From Pseudonocardia sp. (GTDB taxonomy: Bacteria > Actinomycetota > Actinomycetes > Mycobacteriales > Pseudonocardiaceae): a stretch of 56,976 bases of DNA. This document shows, piece after piece, positions 45,108-53,776 of the stretch. The notes beneath the pieces are model-generated. The model had not been told where the DNA came from. It worked only from the letters and a program-made list of their open reading frames with translations, and ran no database searches. The DNA lies in NCBI GenBank assembly GCA_026785945.1, contig JAJAZD010000008.1, forward strand, positions 1 to 56,976, in the 5' to 3' direction. The position numbers were made by a program, and so were the translations under genes. Numbering within the stretch: the stretch's first letter is position 1; the number at the start of each line of letters is the position of its first letter.

Positions 45108-45250
45108 TCAGCGGCGCCCGGCCTCGCCCGTGAAGTAGGACTTGATGATGCCACCGGCACCGCGACGGAGGTGAGCACGCCGGTCACCACCAGAACGGTC
45201 CGGACCAGCGGGCGCCGGCCGAACAAGGCCCTCGGCGCCCGGGACAGGCC
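45108..45250 (-). pseudogene. C-terminal membrane-gene remnant, frameshifted
   Basis: Minus-strand text ALFGRRPLVRTVLVVTGVLT then SVAVPVA is a hydrophobic helix; the natural tail GGIIKSYFTGEAGRR and TGA (45108-45110) is in another frame. One base is off near 45145. Only about 55 residues remain; the family cannot be named. The rest of 45089-45459 holds nothing I recognise. Confidence 0.5.
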
Positions 45251-45459
45251 TAATCGTCCCTGTTGGTCGGCCGGACACAGGCGATGAAGCGCATCCGCCG
45301 ACCGCAGGACAGGTCGAGTCCGGGTCGTGACCGTTCCCGGGCCCGCCGCCCCGCCGTCCGTGTGATGATCGCCCTCACGGGCACTTCGGCCCTGGCGAGA
45401 CGTTGACAGGACGGGGACCCTGAGATCCGGGATCCCCGCCATCGAGGAAGTGATGCCCC

Positions 45460-45978
45460 GTGTCCACACCGTTCGGCGGGACCGCGCGCACCGCGCCCGG
45501 CCTGCCCAACCTGCCGACACCGCCCACCGGCTGGCCCGTCGGCTCCTACGCGAAGTACGAGGAGGCGCAGCGGGCGGTCGACCATCTGGCCGACTCCGAC
45601 TTCCCCGTCCGCGACGTCACGATCGTCGGGGTCGACCTGATGCTGGTCGAGCGGGTCATCGGCCGGTTGACCTGGGGACGTGTCCTGGTCTCGGGGGCCG
45701 CGTCCGGCGCCTGGTTCGGCCTGTTCGTCGGCCTGCTGCTGGGTCTGTTCAGCCCCGGGGGCTCGACGATCGGCCCGATCCTCGTGGGTCTGGCCAGCGG
45801 CATCCTGTTCGGCCTGGTGTTCGCCGCCGTCGGCTACAGGGCCACGCACGGTCGTCGCGACTTCACCTCCGCAAGCCAGATGGTAGCCGGGCGCTACGAC
45901 GTCCTGTGCCAGCCGCGCAACGCCGAGAAGGCCCGCGAGCTGCTCGCCAAGCTGGCGATGGGCACCAACCCCGCCTGA
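45460..45978 (+). CDS. General stress membrane protein (17M-like, Rv1234-like)
   Basis: 172 residues from GTG 45460. N-terminal Pro-rich leader, then the stress-protein 17M-like half SYAKYEEAQRAVDHLADSDF, two TM helices (SGAWFGLFVGLLLGLF and GPILVGLASGILFGLV) and GRYDVLCQPRNAEKARELLA. The gene is the positional match of Rv1234, just before lpqY. A nearly identical partial copy lies at 47985-48245. A perfect terminator follows. Confidence 0.82.
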   Translation: MSTPFGGTARTAPGLPNLPTPPTGWPVGSYAKYEEAQRAVDHLADSDFPVRDVTIVGVDLMLVERVIGRLTWGRVLVSGAASGAWFGLFVGLLLGLFSPGGSTIGPILVGLASGILFGLVFAAVGYRATHGRRDFTSASQMVAGRYDVLCQPRNAEKARELLAKLAMGTNPA

Positions 45979-45996
45979 CACTGCCCCGATGACCGG

Positions 45997-46022
45997 GCCC
46001 CCGGGTTGCTCAACCCGGGGGC
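45997..46022 (+). terminator. Terminator of the stress gene
   Basis: GCCCCCGGGTT (45997-46007), loop GCTC, AACCCGGGGGC (46012-46022): a perfect 11-bp stem 18 bp after the stop. Foreign gene fragments begin right after it. Confidence 0.85.
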
Positions 46023-46683
46023 TGCGTGGTTCTGGCCTCCGGCCGGCCCGCAGTCTTCGTCGATCAGCCGATGATCGATGGACGCGCCTACGTAGGGATC
46101 GACGACGCCAAGGGAGGACGGGGGAGCATCTCGCGGCGCTCGGGCATCGGAGGATCGGTGTGCTCACATCGCGCTTGCTGGCCGACGGCCACGAGGGAGC
46201 GACCGACGCCGAGCGACTTACGCGGGCGACATTCCGGCTGTTCCGGGAACGGATCTTCGGCCTGCGCGCCGCCCTTCTTGCGGCGGGCATTGACGTGGAG
46301 ACGCTGCTCGTGGAGGAGGTTCCCAACGATCCGGCTGCGGGCAGGCGCGGCGCTGCTCGACCACTGGCCCGGGACGGGGGGATCACGGCCATCGCAGCGT
46401 TGACCGACCGACTCGCCCTCGGTGGGCTCCTCGCGTGCCATGACGCCGGGATCGCGGTACCCGACCAGTTGAGCGTCGTGGGTTTCGATGGGACGGTGGA
46501 AGCCGCTGCTGCCACCCCCGCGCTGACCACGGTCGCCCAGCCGTTCCGCCGCAAGGGCGTGACCGCAGGGTCGGCGCTCGTGGATCTGCTCGCCGGGAGC
46601 GCTCCTCGTGTGGAAATGTTGCCCGTGGAGCTTCGGCTTGGTGGATCCACGGCCCCCCGCGTGATCCGGCGTCGATCTGGGGG
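46023..46683 (+). pseudogene. LacI-family regulator remnant (ligand-binding part only)
   Basis: VLASGRPAVFVDQPMIDGRA and YVGIDDAKGG lie in one frame up to about 46118, then GEHLAALGHRRIGVLTSR, LTDRLALGGLLACHD, VPDQLSVVGFDGT and TVAQPFRRKGVTAGSALVDL in another. These are the periplasmic-binding-like strands of a LacI/GalR regulator, but the DNA-binding HTH and first strands are missing and a frameshift breaks the middle. Non-functional. It is joined directly to a glycosyltransferase tail. Confidence 0.75.
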
Positions 46684-46836
46684 GCGGTCGAACGACTCCG
46701 GACCGTCCCGGTCGAGCACCGGATCGCCGACGCCCGACGTGCAAGGACCCTGTTCGGCGTCGAACGCTGCATCGACGGCTACCAGAAGATCTTCGACGAC
46801 GTGACGATCGGTGCGGCCCATCTGGTCGCCGCCTGA
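46684..46836 (+). pseudogene. Glycosyltransferase C-terminal remnant
   Basis: Reads AVERLRTVPVEHRIADARRA then RTLFGVERCIDGYQKIFDDV and stop at 46836. A C-terminal helix of this type (…FxVERCxxxYxxIF) is typical of GT4 glycosyltransferases. Only 50 residues remain; 25 bp separate it from the aldo/keto reductase. Confidence 0.5.
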
Positions 46837-46861
46837 TCCGACAGATCTAGGAGGAATCGCG

Positions 46862-47869
46862 ATGCGCACGACCACGATGGGACGCAAGGGGCCGGAAGTT
46901 TCCGTCCTCGGACTGGGCACGATGACGTTCGGCGCGGAGACCGAACAGGACGAGGCCCACCGCATGCTCGACACGTTCGTCGATGCGGGGGGGACATTGC
47001 TCGATTGCGCCGACGTCTATGCCGACGGTCGCTCGGAGGAAATCGTCGGCAGGTGGCTGGAACGTGACGGCAATCGGACTCGGGTCCGCATCGCTACCAA
47101 GGGCCGGTTCGCGGTAACGGGCCAGCCGGGAGCGAGCCTACGGGCCGATTACCTCCGGTATGCCTTGGACCGTAGCCTCGCCCGCCTGAGGATTTCGGAC
47201 GTCGACATCTACCAGGTGCACGGTCCCGACCGCTCGACCCCGCTCGACGAGGTTGCCGGGTTCTTCGCCGAGGCCCTCCAGTCCGGACGGGTCGGATACG
47301 TGGGCCTGAGCAACCTCCCCGGCTGGCAGATCGCTACGCTCGCCGCACTGCTCGACGACGAGCGCCTGATATGTCACCAGACTCAGTACAGCCTGCTCGT
47401 CCGCGAGCCGGAATGGGAGATCTTCCCTGCTGCTCGGCATGCCGGGCTCGGCTGCTTGGCCTGGGGACCTCTGGCGGCGGGTTGGCTGACCGGCAAGTAC
47501 GAGCGTGGGATCCGGCCGACCGGCGCCTCGCGCCTGGGAAAGGACCCGAACCGCGGGCTGGAGGCCTGGGAGCGGCGGGGCACCGACCGGACCTGGACGA
47601 TCATCGATGGTCTGCGGGAGCATGCGGACCGGCTGCGTCGTACGCCGGCCGACCTCGCGCTGTCATGGCTGGTCGGCAGGCCGGGGGTCACCGCGGCCCT
47701 CGTGGGTGCGCGGAGCACCCGCCAGCTTGTCGAAACCGTCGGTGGGCTCGGGGCGCCCCTGACGGACGAGATCGCGGCGGACCTGGACCTGCTATCTGCA
47801 CCGGCTGTACCCGACTACCCGTACGCCTTCCTCGCCGAGCTGGATCCGGCCCCGGAGGGCGAACGATGA
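46862..47869 (+). CDS. Aldo/keto reductase
   Basis: 335 residues from ATG 46862, with a perfect AGGAGG upstream. TIM-barrel AKR: VSVLGLGTMTFGAETEQDEA, tetrad D and Y in LLDCADVYADGRSEEIVG, K in IATKGRF, H in YQVHGPD, NADP loop LVGARSTRQLVETVGGL. It likely reduces a sugar or aldehyde. It looks intact, though flanked by broken genes; its stop overlaps the next ORF (ATGA at 47866). Confidence 0.9.
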   Translation: MRTTTMGRKGPEVSVLGLGTMTFGAETEQDEAHRMLDTFVDAGGTLLDCADVYADGRSEEIVGRWLERDGNRTRVRIATKGRFAVTGQPGASLRADYLRYALDRSLARLRISDVDIYQVHGPDRSTPLDEVAGFFAEALQSGRVGYVGLSNLPGWQIATLAALLDDERLICHQTQYSLLVREPEWEIFPAARHAGLGCLAWGPLAAGWLTGKYERGIRPTGASRLGKDPNRGLEAWERRGTDRTWTIIDGLREHADRLRRTPADLALSWLVGRPGVTAALVGARSTRQLVETVGGLGAPLTDEIAADLDLLSAPAVPDYPYAFLAELDPAPEGER

Positions 47870-48264
47870 GCGGCCTCGTCCTGTCCCCGGCTCCACCGAC
47901 GGACTTGCCCGCTCGCACCCCGGTCGGTGTCGCCCGCGGGGTGTTCAGGACGATGCGCCCGCGCCGCTGTGTCAAGAATGTGCTGCGACGTCACGATCGT
48001 CGGGGGGCCGACCTGATGCTGGTCGAGCGGGTCATCGGCCGGTTGACCTGGGGACGTGTCCTGGTCTCGGGGGCCGCGTCCGGCGCCTGGTTCGGCCTGG
48101 TGCTCGCCGCCATCGGCTACAGGGCCACGCACGGTCGTCGCGACTTCACCTCCGCCAGCCAGATGGTGGCCGGGCGCTACGACGTCCTGTGCCAGCCGCG
48201 CAACGCCGAGAAGGCCCGCGAGCTGCTCGCCAAGCTGGCGATGGGGAGCCTGGGAATCGCGTAG
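47866..48264 (+). pseudogene. Chimeric ORF: UbiA prenyltransferase N-terminus fused to partial stress-gene copy
   Basis: 132 residues from ATG 47866. The first ~40, MSGLVLSPAPPTDLPARTPV then FRTMRPRRCVKNVLRR, match the N-terminus of decaprenyl-phosphate phosphoribosyltransferase-type UbiA proteins (normally RPRQWVKNVLV). At 47985 it runs into the second copy of the stress gene: DLMLVERVIGRLTWGRVLVS through AEKARELLAKLAMG. The fusion stays open but lacks every UbiA catalytic motif. Coupled by ATGA to the aldo/keto reductase. Confidence 0.7.
47985..48245 (+). repeat. Second, partial copy of the stress gene
   Basis: Matches 45611-45962 with about 97 percent identity by eye. It lacks 93 bp (45724-45816) bounded by two TTCGGCCTG repeats (45715-45723, 45808-45816), consistent with a deletion by short-repeat slippage, and has two extra bases near 48006. 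It brackets the region 45963-47984 with the first copy. Confidence 0.9.
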
Positions 48265-48361
48265 CCGTATCGCCTGTCGGTCGGTCCCCGGGGTCGGTCG
48301 GTCCGGGGGTCGCTGCTCGCACCCGCCGTGCGAGCGTCGCGACGTCGGGCGCCGCTACCGT

Positions 48362-48390
48362 TTGCGGGCGCCGCCCGGCGCGCCTAGGTT
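48362..48390 (+). promoter_or_regulatory. Candidate lpqY promoter
   Basis: TTGCGG (48362-48367), 17-bp spacer, TAGGTT (48385-48390): a reasonable SigA-type -35/-10 pair 80 bp before lpqY. A CRP-like site lies just downstream. Inferred from sequence only. Confidence 0.45.
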
Positions 48391-48409
48391 CAGGTGGTCG
48401 GCCGCACGC

Positions 48410-48425
48410 GGTGACCGGCATCACA
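48410..48425 (+). promoter_or_regulatory. CRP-like binding site upstream of lpqY
   Basis: GGTGA-CCGGCA-TCACA matches the cAMP receptor consensus TGTGA-N6-TCACA with one mismatch. It lies about 20 bp after the -10, where CRP would more likely repress than activate. Consistent with cAMP/carbon control of trehalose import. Confidence 0.5.
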
Positions 48426-48470
48426 CCTGGGCGGCGGGGCCTGCATCACCCCGCTGCGGAGGGGGGACGC

Positions 48471-49856
48471 ATGGCCGTACCGGTCCGTCCGAGGACAGCG
48501 CAGGCGCCGGGGACAGCACAGGCGCCGGACACGGCGAGGCGTCGGGGCGCCGTCGGTGCCTGTGCGTTGCTCGCCGCCGCCGCACTGGCCGGCTGCGGCT
48601 CGGGCCCGGTCGGCCCTCCGGTGCTCAACTTCTACGGTCCCGCCGACGGCGCGGCCCAGTACGGCGCCGCTGCGCAGGACTGCACGGCGGCCGCCGCGGG
48701 CCGGTACTCCGTCGTGTACCGGAGCCTGCCCAAGTCGGCCGACGACCAGCGCCTCCAGCTCGCCCGGCGCCTCGTCGCGGGGGACGACGAGGTCGACATC
48801 GTCGGAATCGATGTCACCTGGACTCCCGAGTTCGCCGCCGCGGGCTGGATCGAGCGGTTCCCCGAGGACCTCGCGGCACGGGTCCGGGAGGGCACCCTGG
48901 AAGGCCCCCTCGAGACGGCCACGTACCAGGATGCGCTGTGGGCCGCGCCGCTCAACACCAACACCCAGCTGCTCTGGTACCGCAAGGACCTCGCCCCCAC
49001 CCCGCCCGCCACCTGGGACGAGATGATCGACGCCTCCGAGGCGCTCGCCGAGCAGGACCTGCCGTCCTACATCGAGGTGCAGGGCGCCCAGTACGAGGGC
49101 CTCACGGTCTGGTTCAACACGCTGCTCACCAGCGCGGGCGGCGGGATCCTCGACGAGGCAGGCACCGTGCTGCTCGGCGACGGCGATGCCGCCGCGCGGG
49201 CTCTCTCGGTCATGCAGCGGGTGGCGGCCTCTCCGGCGTCGGACCCGTCGCTGTCGGTGGCGAAGGAGAACGACGGACGGCTCGCCATGGAGGCAGGCGA
49301 GGCCGCGTTCCAGATCAACTACCCGTTCGTCTACGCGTCGATCAACACCCCACCTCCCGACGGAGGCGGTGGCGGCACGTTCCTCGACGAGCAGGGCCGC
49401 CCGTCCGCCACCGACACGGGGCGGCGCGTGGTCGACGAGTTCGCGTGGGCCCCGTATCCGAGTGTCGTGCCCGGCCGGCCCGCGTCCCCGACGATCGGCG
49501 GGTTCAACCTCGCGGTCAGCACCACGGGCGGCGAGCAGGAGCTGGCGTTCGAGGCCATCGAGTGCCTGCGTAACCGGGACAACCAGCTGCGCAACGCGGT
49601 GGAGGGCGGTGTGCCGCCCACGCTGGAGGAGCTGTACTCCGACCCCGCGTTCCAGGAGGAGTACCCCGCGTGGGAGGCGATCAGGGCGGCGTTGGACAAC
49701 GCGAGCGTCCGGCCGCTGACCCCTGCCTACACGAGCATCTCGATCGTCCTGTCCGACCGGCTCAACCCTCCGGACCAGATCGACCCGGCGGCGCTCGTTC
49801 CCGAGCTCGTCGGCCAGGTCGAGGGGGCCGTCAACTCCGAAGGGTTGGTGCCGTGA
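48471..49856 (+). CDS. lpqY: Trehalose-type ABC transporter substrate-binding lipoprotein LpqY
   Basis: 461 residues from ATG 48471 after GGAGGGGGG. Signal peptide with lipobox ALAGCGS. Family 1 sugar-binding fold: YRSLPKSADDQRLQLARRLV, VDIVGIDVTWTPEFAAAGWI, TWDEMIDASEALAEQ, TIGGFNLAVSTTGGEQELAF. Followed by sugA, sugB and sugC, the mycobacterial trehalose recycling importer order, and preceded by the stress gene as in Rv1234-Rv1235. Substrate by homology and synteny is trehalose released during mycolate transfer; not proven here. Confidence 0.85.
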   Translation: MAVPVRPRTAQAPGTAQAPDTARRRGAVGACALLAAAALAGCGSGPVGPPVLNFYGPADGAAQYGAAAQDCTAAAAGRYSVVYRSLPKSADDQRLQLARRLVAGDDEVDIVGIDVTWTPEFAAAGWIERFPEDLAARVREGTLEGPLETATYQDALWAAPLNTNTQLLWYRKDLAPTPPATWDEMIDASEALAEQDLPSYIEVQGAQYEGLTVWFNTLLTSAGGGILDEAGTVLLGDGDAAARALSVMQRVAASPASDPSLSVAKENDGRLAMEAGEAAFQINYPFVYASINTPPPDGGGGGTFLDEQGRPSATDTGRRVVDEFAWAPYPSVVPGRPASPTIGGFNLAVSTTGGEQELAFEAIECLRNRDNQLRNAVEGGVPPTLEELYSDPAFQEEYPAWEAIRAALDNASVRPLTPAYTSISIVLSDRLNPPDQIDPAALVPELVGQVEGAVNSEGLVP

Positions 49857-49917
49857 TGACCCGAGGTGATCGTCGTCGTGGAGGCGGGGTCGTGACCGGT
49901 GCCGTGGAGGTGAACCC

Positions 49918-50871
49918 ATGACCGTCCAGAGCCGAGCCACCGCCGCGGAGCGGCAGCAGCCGTCGCAGGGGCCCACGAAGGCGCAGCGGTCCGACGGCAA
50001 GCGCGCCGAGCGCAGGCTCGGGATCATGCTGGCCGCCCCCGCGGCGATCATCATCGTCCTGGTGACGGCCTACCCGGTCGGGTATGCGGTCTGGCTCTCC
50101 CTGCAACGCTACGACCTCCGCTTCCCGGCGGAGCAGTCGTTCGCGGGGCTGGCCAACTACGGGGCGGTGCTGTCGTCGAGCTACTGGTGGCAGGCGTTCG
50201 GGGTGACGATGCTGATCACGGTCGTCTCGGTGGCGATCGAGTTCGTGCTCGGGCTCGCCCTCGCGCTCGCCATGCACCGCACGCTCGTCGCACGCGGGCT
50301 GATCCGGACGGTCATCCTGATCCCCTACGGCATCGTCACGGTCGTCGCCGCGTTCAGCTGGCAGTTCGCGTGGACGCCGGGGACGGGGTACCTCGCCGCC
50401 CTGCTCCCCACGGGCACCGCACCCCTGACGGACTTCGGCGCGTCGCTGGCGATCATCATCGGCGCCGAGGTCTGGAAGACCACCCCGTTCATGGCGCTGC
50501 TGCTGCTGGCCGGGCTCGCGCTGGTGCCCGAGGACATGCTCAAGGCCGCGGCGATGGACGGGGCGGGCCCGTGGCAGCGGTTGACGCAGATCATCCTGCC
50601 GATGATGAAGCCGGCCATCCTCGTGGCGCTGCTGTTCCGCACGCTCGACGCCTTCCGGGTGTTCGACAACATCTACATCCTCACCAACGGGGCCAACGGC
50701 ACGGGCTCGGTGTCGATGCTCGGCTACAACAACCTGTTCAAGGCGTTCAACCTGGGCATCGGTTCCGCGATCAGCGTCCTGATCTTCATCTCGGTCGCGA
50801 TCATCGCGCTGATCTTCATCAGGCTGTTCGGCGCCTCGGCGCCGGGCTCCGATAACACCGGGAAGCGGTGA
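49918..50871 (+). CDS. sugA: Trehalose ABC transporter permease SugA
   Basis: 317 residues with about six TM helices; start ATG 49918 after GGAGGTGAACC. MalF-type text: RLGIMLAAPAAIIIVLVTAY, FVGLANYGAVL-like SFAGLANYGAVLSSSYWWQA and the EAA loop DMLKAAAMDGAGPWQRLTQI. Pairs with SugB and SugC. A short ATG-initiated ORF between lpqY and sugA is not a gene. Confidence 0.9.
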   Translation: MTVQSRATAAERQQPSQGPTKAQRSDGKRAERRLGIMLAAPAAIIIVLVTAYPVGYAVWLSLQRYDLRFPAEQSFAGLANYGAVLSSSYWWQAFGVTMLITVVSVAIEFVLGLALALAMHRTLVARGLIRTVILIPYGIVTVVAAFSWQFAWTPGTGYLAALLPTGTAPLTDFGASLAIIIGAEVWKTTPFMALLLLAGLALVPEDMLKAAAMDGAGPWQRLTQIILPMMKPAILVALLFRTLDAFRVFDNIYILTNGANGTGSVSMLGYNNLFKAFNLGIGSAISVLIFISVAIIALIFIRLFGASAPGSDNTGKR

Positions 50872-50874
50872 GGG

Positions 50875-51705
50875 ATGGGCACGGACTCGCGCACGAGGAT
50901 CTGGTGGGCGCTGGCGGGCGTGGTCGTCTGCATCTACGCGCTGGTGCCGGTGCTGTGGATCGTCAGCCTGTCGTTCAAGACGACGGACACGATCACCGAC
51001 GGCAGCTTCGTCCCGCGCAGCTGGACGCTGGACAACTACGCGCAGATCTTCTCGCTCGACCTGTTCACCAGCGCCCTGGTGAACTCGATCGGCATCGCGA
51101 TCATCTCCACGGTGCTGGCGGTGGTGATCGGCACGATGGCCGCCTACGCGATCGCCCGGCTCGACTTCCCCGGCAAGAAGACGCTGGTGGGCGTCTCGCT
51201 GCTGATCGCGATGTTCCCGCAGATCTCGCTGGTCTCGCCGCTGTTCGACATCTCGCGGGCGGTGGGACTGTTCGACACCTGGCCGGGCCTGATCCTCCCG
51301 TACATCACCTTCGCGCTGCCGCTGGCCATCTACACGCTCTCGGCGTTCTTCCGCGAGATCCCGTGGGAGCTGGAGAAGGCGGCGAAGATGGACGGCGCCA
51401 CGCCGCTGCAGGCGTTCCGCGAGGTGATCGTGCCGCTGGCGGCGCCCGGGGTGTTCACCACGGCCATCCTGGTGTTCATCTTCTGCTGGAACGACTTCCT
51501 GTTCGCGATCTCGCTGACCTCGACGAGCGCCTCGCAGACCGCCCCGGTGGCCATCGCGAACTTCACCGGCGCGTCGCAGTTCGCCGAACCGACCGGCTCG
51601 ATCGCGGCGGCCGCCGTGCTCCTGACCATCCCGATCATCATCTTCGTGCTGTTGTTCCAGCGGCGCATCGTTGCCGGCCTGACCTCCGGTGCAGTGAAGG
51701 GCTGA
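50875..51705 (+). CDS. sugB: Trehalose ABC transporter permease SugB
   Basis: 276 residues, ATG 50875 four bases after sugA. MalG-type: [20 protein letters not shown] start, APLVNS-like [23 protein letters not shown] loop [20 protein letters not shown] and a C-terminal [16 protein letters not shown], the hallmark of this permease class. Confidence 0.9.
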   Translation: MGTDSRTRIWWALAGVVVCIYALVPVLWIVSLSFKTTDTITDGSFVPRSWTLDNYAQIFSLDLFTSALVNSIGIAIISTVLAVVIGTMAAYAIARLDFPGKKTLVGVSLLIAMFPQISLVSPLFDISRAVGLFDTWPGLILPYITFALPLAIYTLSAFFREIPWELEKAAKMDGATPLQAFREVIVPLAAPGVFTTAILVFIFCWNDFLFAISLTSTSASQTAPVAIANFTGASQFAEPTGSIAAAAVLLTIPIIIFVLLFQRRIVAGLTSGAVKG

Positions 51706-51711
51706 CCCCAC

Positions 51712-52917
51712 ATGGCAGATATCGTCCTGGACCACATCGTCAAGCGGTACCCCGACGGCACGGTGGCCGCCGACGACCTCTCCATCGAGATCGCCGACGG
51801 CGAGTTCGTCATCCTCGTGGGTCCGTCCGGCTGCGGGAAGTCGACCGCGCTGAACATGATCGCCGGCCTGGAGGACATCACCGAGGGTGAGCTGCGCATC
51901 GGCGGTGAGCGCGTGAACGAGAAGGCGCCCAAGGACCGCGACATCGCGATGGTGTTCCAGTCCTACGCCCTCTACCCGCACATGACGGTGCGGGAGAACA
52001 TGGGCTTCCCGCTCAAGCTGGCCAAGGTGGACAAGGAGGAGATCAACCGCAAGGTGGAGGACGCCGCGAAGATCCTCGACCTGACCACCCACCTGGACCG
52101 CAAGCCCGCCACCATGTCCGGCGGCCAGCGCCAGCGAGTCGCGATGGGCCGGGCGATCGTGCGCAGCCCCAAGGCGTTCCTGATGGACGAGCCGCTGTCC
52201 AATCTGGACGCCAAGCTGCGGGTCCAGATGCGCACGATGGTGTCGAAGTTGCAACAACGCCTCGAGACCACGACCGTATACGTCACCCACGACCAGACCG
52301 AGGCGATGACCCTCGGCGACCGCATCGTCGTCATGCGCGGTGGGATGATCCAGCAGATCGGGTCGCCGGAGACGTTGTACGACACCCCGGCCAACCTGTT
52401 CGTCGCCGGGTTCATCGGCTCGCCGGCGATGAACTTCCTGCCGGCGACGCTGGAGGAGGGCGTGTTCCACACCCCGCTGGGCGAGTTCGCGCTCACCGAC
52501 GAGCTGCGGGGCGCCCTGGCGTCCGGCAACGCCCCGCGCGAGCTGATCGTCGGGATCCGGCCCGAGCACTTCGAGGACTCGGCGCTCGTGGAGGACCACC
52601 AGAAGGCCCACGGCTCGGTGTTCACGGCACAGGTCGAGGTGCTGGAGTCCATGGGCTCGGACAAGTACGTCTACTTCAGCGTCGAGGGCGAGCAGGCCGT
52701 CTCCGACGAGCTCGCCGAGCTCGCGGCCGACGCGGGCACCTCGGACGTCCCGGGTGGGGACAGCGGCACGCTGGTCACCCGGCTCTCCTCGGCGTCGACC
52801 GCGAGGGAGGGCCGACCGTCGGAGGTGTGGGTCGACACGTCCAAGATCCAGGTCTTCGACCCGTCGAACGGCCGGAACCTGACCGTCCGGGATGCCGCCA
52901 CTGTCGCCGGCGGCTGA
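51712..52917 (+). CDS. sugC: ABC transporter ATPase SugC (MalK family)
   Basis: 401 residues. Walker A GPSGCGKST, Q-loop MVFQSYALYPHMTVRENM, signature SGGQRQR, Walker B FLMDEPLSNLD, H-loop VTHDQTEAMTL; C-terminal TOBE/OB regulatory domain from about 240. It has an insert SDELAELAADAGTSDVPGGD in the OB domain. Energises SugAB. Stop overlaps the start of the methyltransferase gene (TGATG). Confidence 0.93.
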   Translation: MADIVLDHIVKRYPDGTVAADDLSIEIADGEFVILVGPSGCGKSTALNMIAGLEDITEGELRIGGERVNEKAPKDRDIAMVFQSYALYPHMTVRENMGFPLKLAKVDKEEINRKVEDAAKILDLTTHLDRKPATMSGGQRQRVAMGRAIVRSPKAFLMDEPLSNLDAKLRVQMRTMVSKLQQRLETTTVYVTHDQTEAMTLGDRIVVMRGGMIQQIGSPETLYDTPANLFVAGFIGSPAMNFLPATLEEGVFHTPLGEFALTDELRGALASGNAPRELIVGIRPEHFEDSALVEDHQKAHGSVFTAQVEVLESMGSDKYVYFSVEGEQAVSDELAELAADAGTSDVPGGDSGTLVTRLSSASTAREGRPSEVWVDTSKIQVFDPSNGRNLTVRDAATVAGG

Positions 52918-53750
52918 TGCGCGAAGATGCCGGAGTGAGCCCCACTCCGACGTCGCCACGCCGTATCGACCAGTCGAACGTGCCCCGATCCTTCGACGTG
53001 CACGCCCGCAGCTACGACAGGCTCGTGGGTGCGAACCCGGGCTACCACGACCACCTGCGGTTGTCGGCGAGACGGATGGGTATCCCGAACCGCGGTGCCG
53101 GGCTCCGGCTCCTCGACCTCGGCTGCGGCACCGGTGCGTCCACCGCGGCACTGCTGGACGCCGCCCCGGACGCCGAGATCACCGCGGTGGACGCGTCGAT
53201 GGAGATGATCGCCCAGGCCCGACGCAAGTCGTGGCCGTCGCGGGTGCGGTTCGTGCACGGCAACGCCGAGGAACTGCACCGGATCAAGATCACCGGCCCG
53301 TACGACGGAGTACTGGCCGCCTACCTGCTGCGCAACCTCGCCGACCGCGACGCCGCCCTGCGCCGTTTCCACGCGCTCCTGGCGCCGGGCGCCCCGCTCG
53401 CGCTGCACGAGTACTCCGTACGCGACTCCGCGCGCAGCCGGGTCACGTGGACCGGTGTCTGCTGGAGTGTGATCATCCCGATGGGTCGGGTCCGCACCGG
53501 CTCGGGCGACCTCTACCGCTACCTGTGGCGCAGCGTGCTCGAGTTCGACGGTGTCTCGGCGCTGACCGGCCGGATGGCGGCGGCGGGCTTCGACGACGTC
53601 CGCGTCCAGACCGTCCCGGGCTGGCAGCAGGACATCGTGCACACCTTCCTGGGTCGCCGGCCCGCGGCGCCCGTCCCGTCCCGGGCGGCCCCGGGCCTCG
53701 AAGCGCTCACGCCGCCGTCGGGCACGGACCTGACCAAGGCCCCGGTCTGA
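52917..53750 (+). CDS. Class I SAM-dependent methyltransferase
   Basis: 277 residues from ATG 52917. UbiE-like fold: FDVHARSYDRLVGANPGYHD, motif I LLDLGCGTGASTAALL, motif II ITAVDASMEMIAQARRKSWP, and EYSVRDSARSRVTWTGVCWS later. The Rieske protein on the opposite strand is its convergent neighbour; similar methyltransferase/Rieske pairs occur in actinobacterial carotenoid gene sets. Substrate unknown. Confidence 0.82.
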   Translation: MREDAGVSPTPTSPRRIDQSNVPRSFDVHARSYDRLVGANPGYHDHLRLSARRMGIPNRGAGLRLLDLGCGTGASTAALLDAAPDAEITAVDASMEMIAQARRKSWPSRVRFVHGNAEELHRIKITGPYDGVLAAYLLRNLADRDAALRRFHALLAPGAPLALHEYSVRDSARSRVTWTGVCWSVIIPMGRVRTGSGDLYRYLWRSVLEFDGVSALTGRMAAAGFDDVRVQTVPGWQQDIVHTFLGRRPAAPVPSRAAPGLEALTPPSGTDLTKAPV

Positions 53751-53776
53751 GCTCCACCAGGGCGTCGGCGCTCGCA

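Noticed and set aside
41380-48264. Transposon or prophage
   Set aside because: No transposase, integrase, tail or terminase text and no terminal inverted repeats were seen around the accessory regions, so mobile-element calls are not supported.
49831-53151. 1106-codon open frame on the minus strand across sugABC
   Set aside because: It is antisense to four well-supported genes (lpqY end, sugA, sugB, sugC); the Arg/His/Gln-rich translation is typical of a shadow frame in GC-rich DNA.
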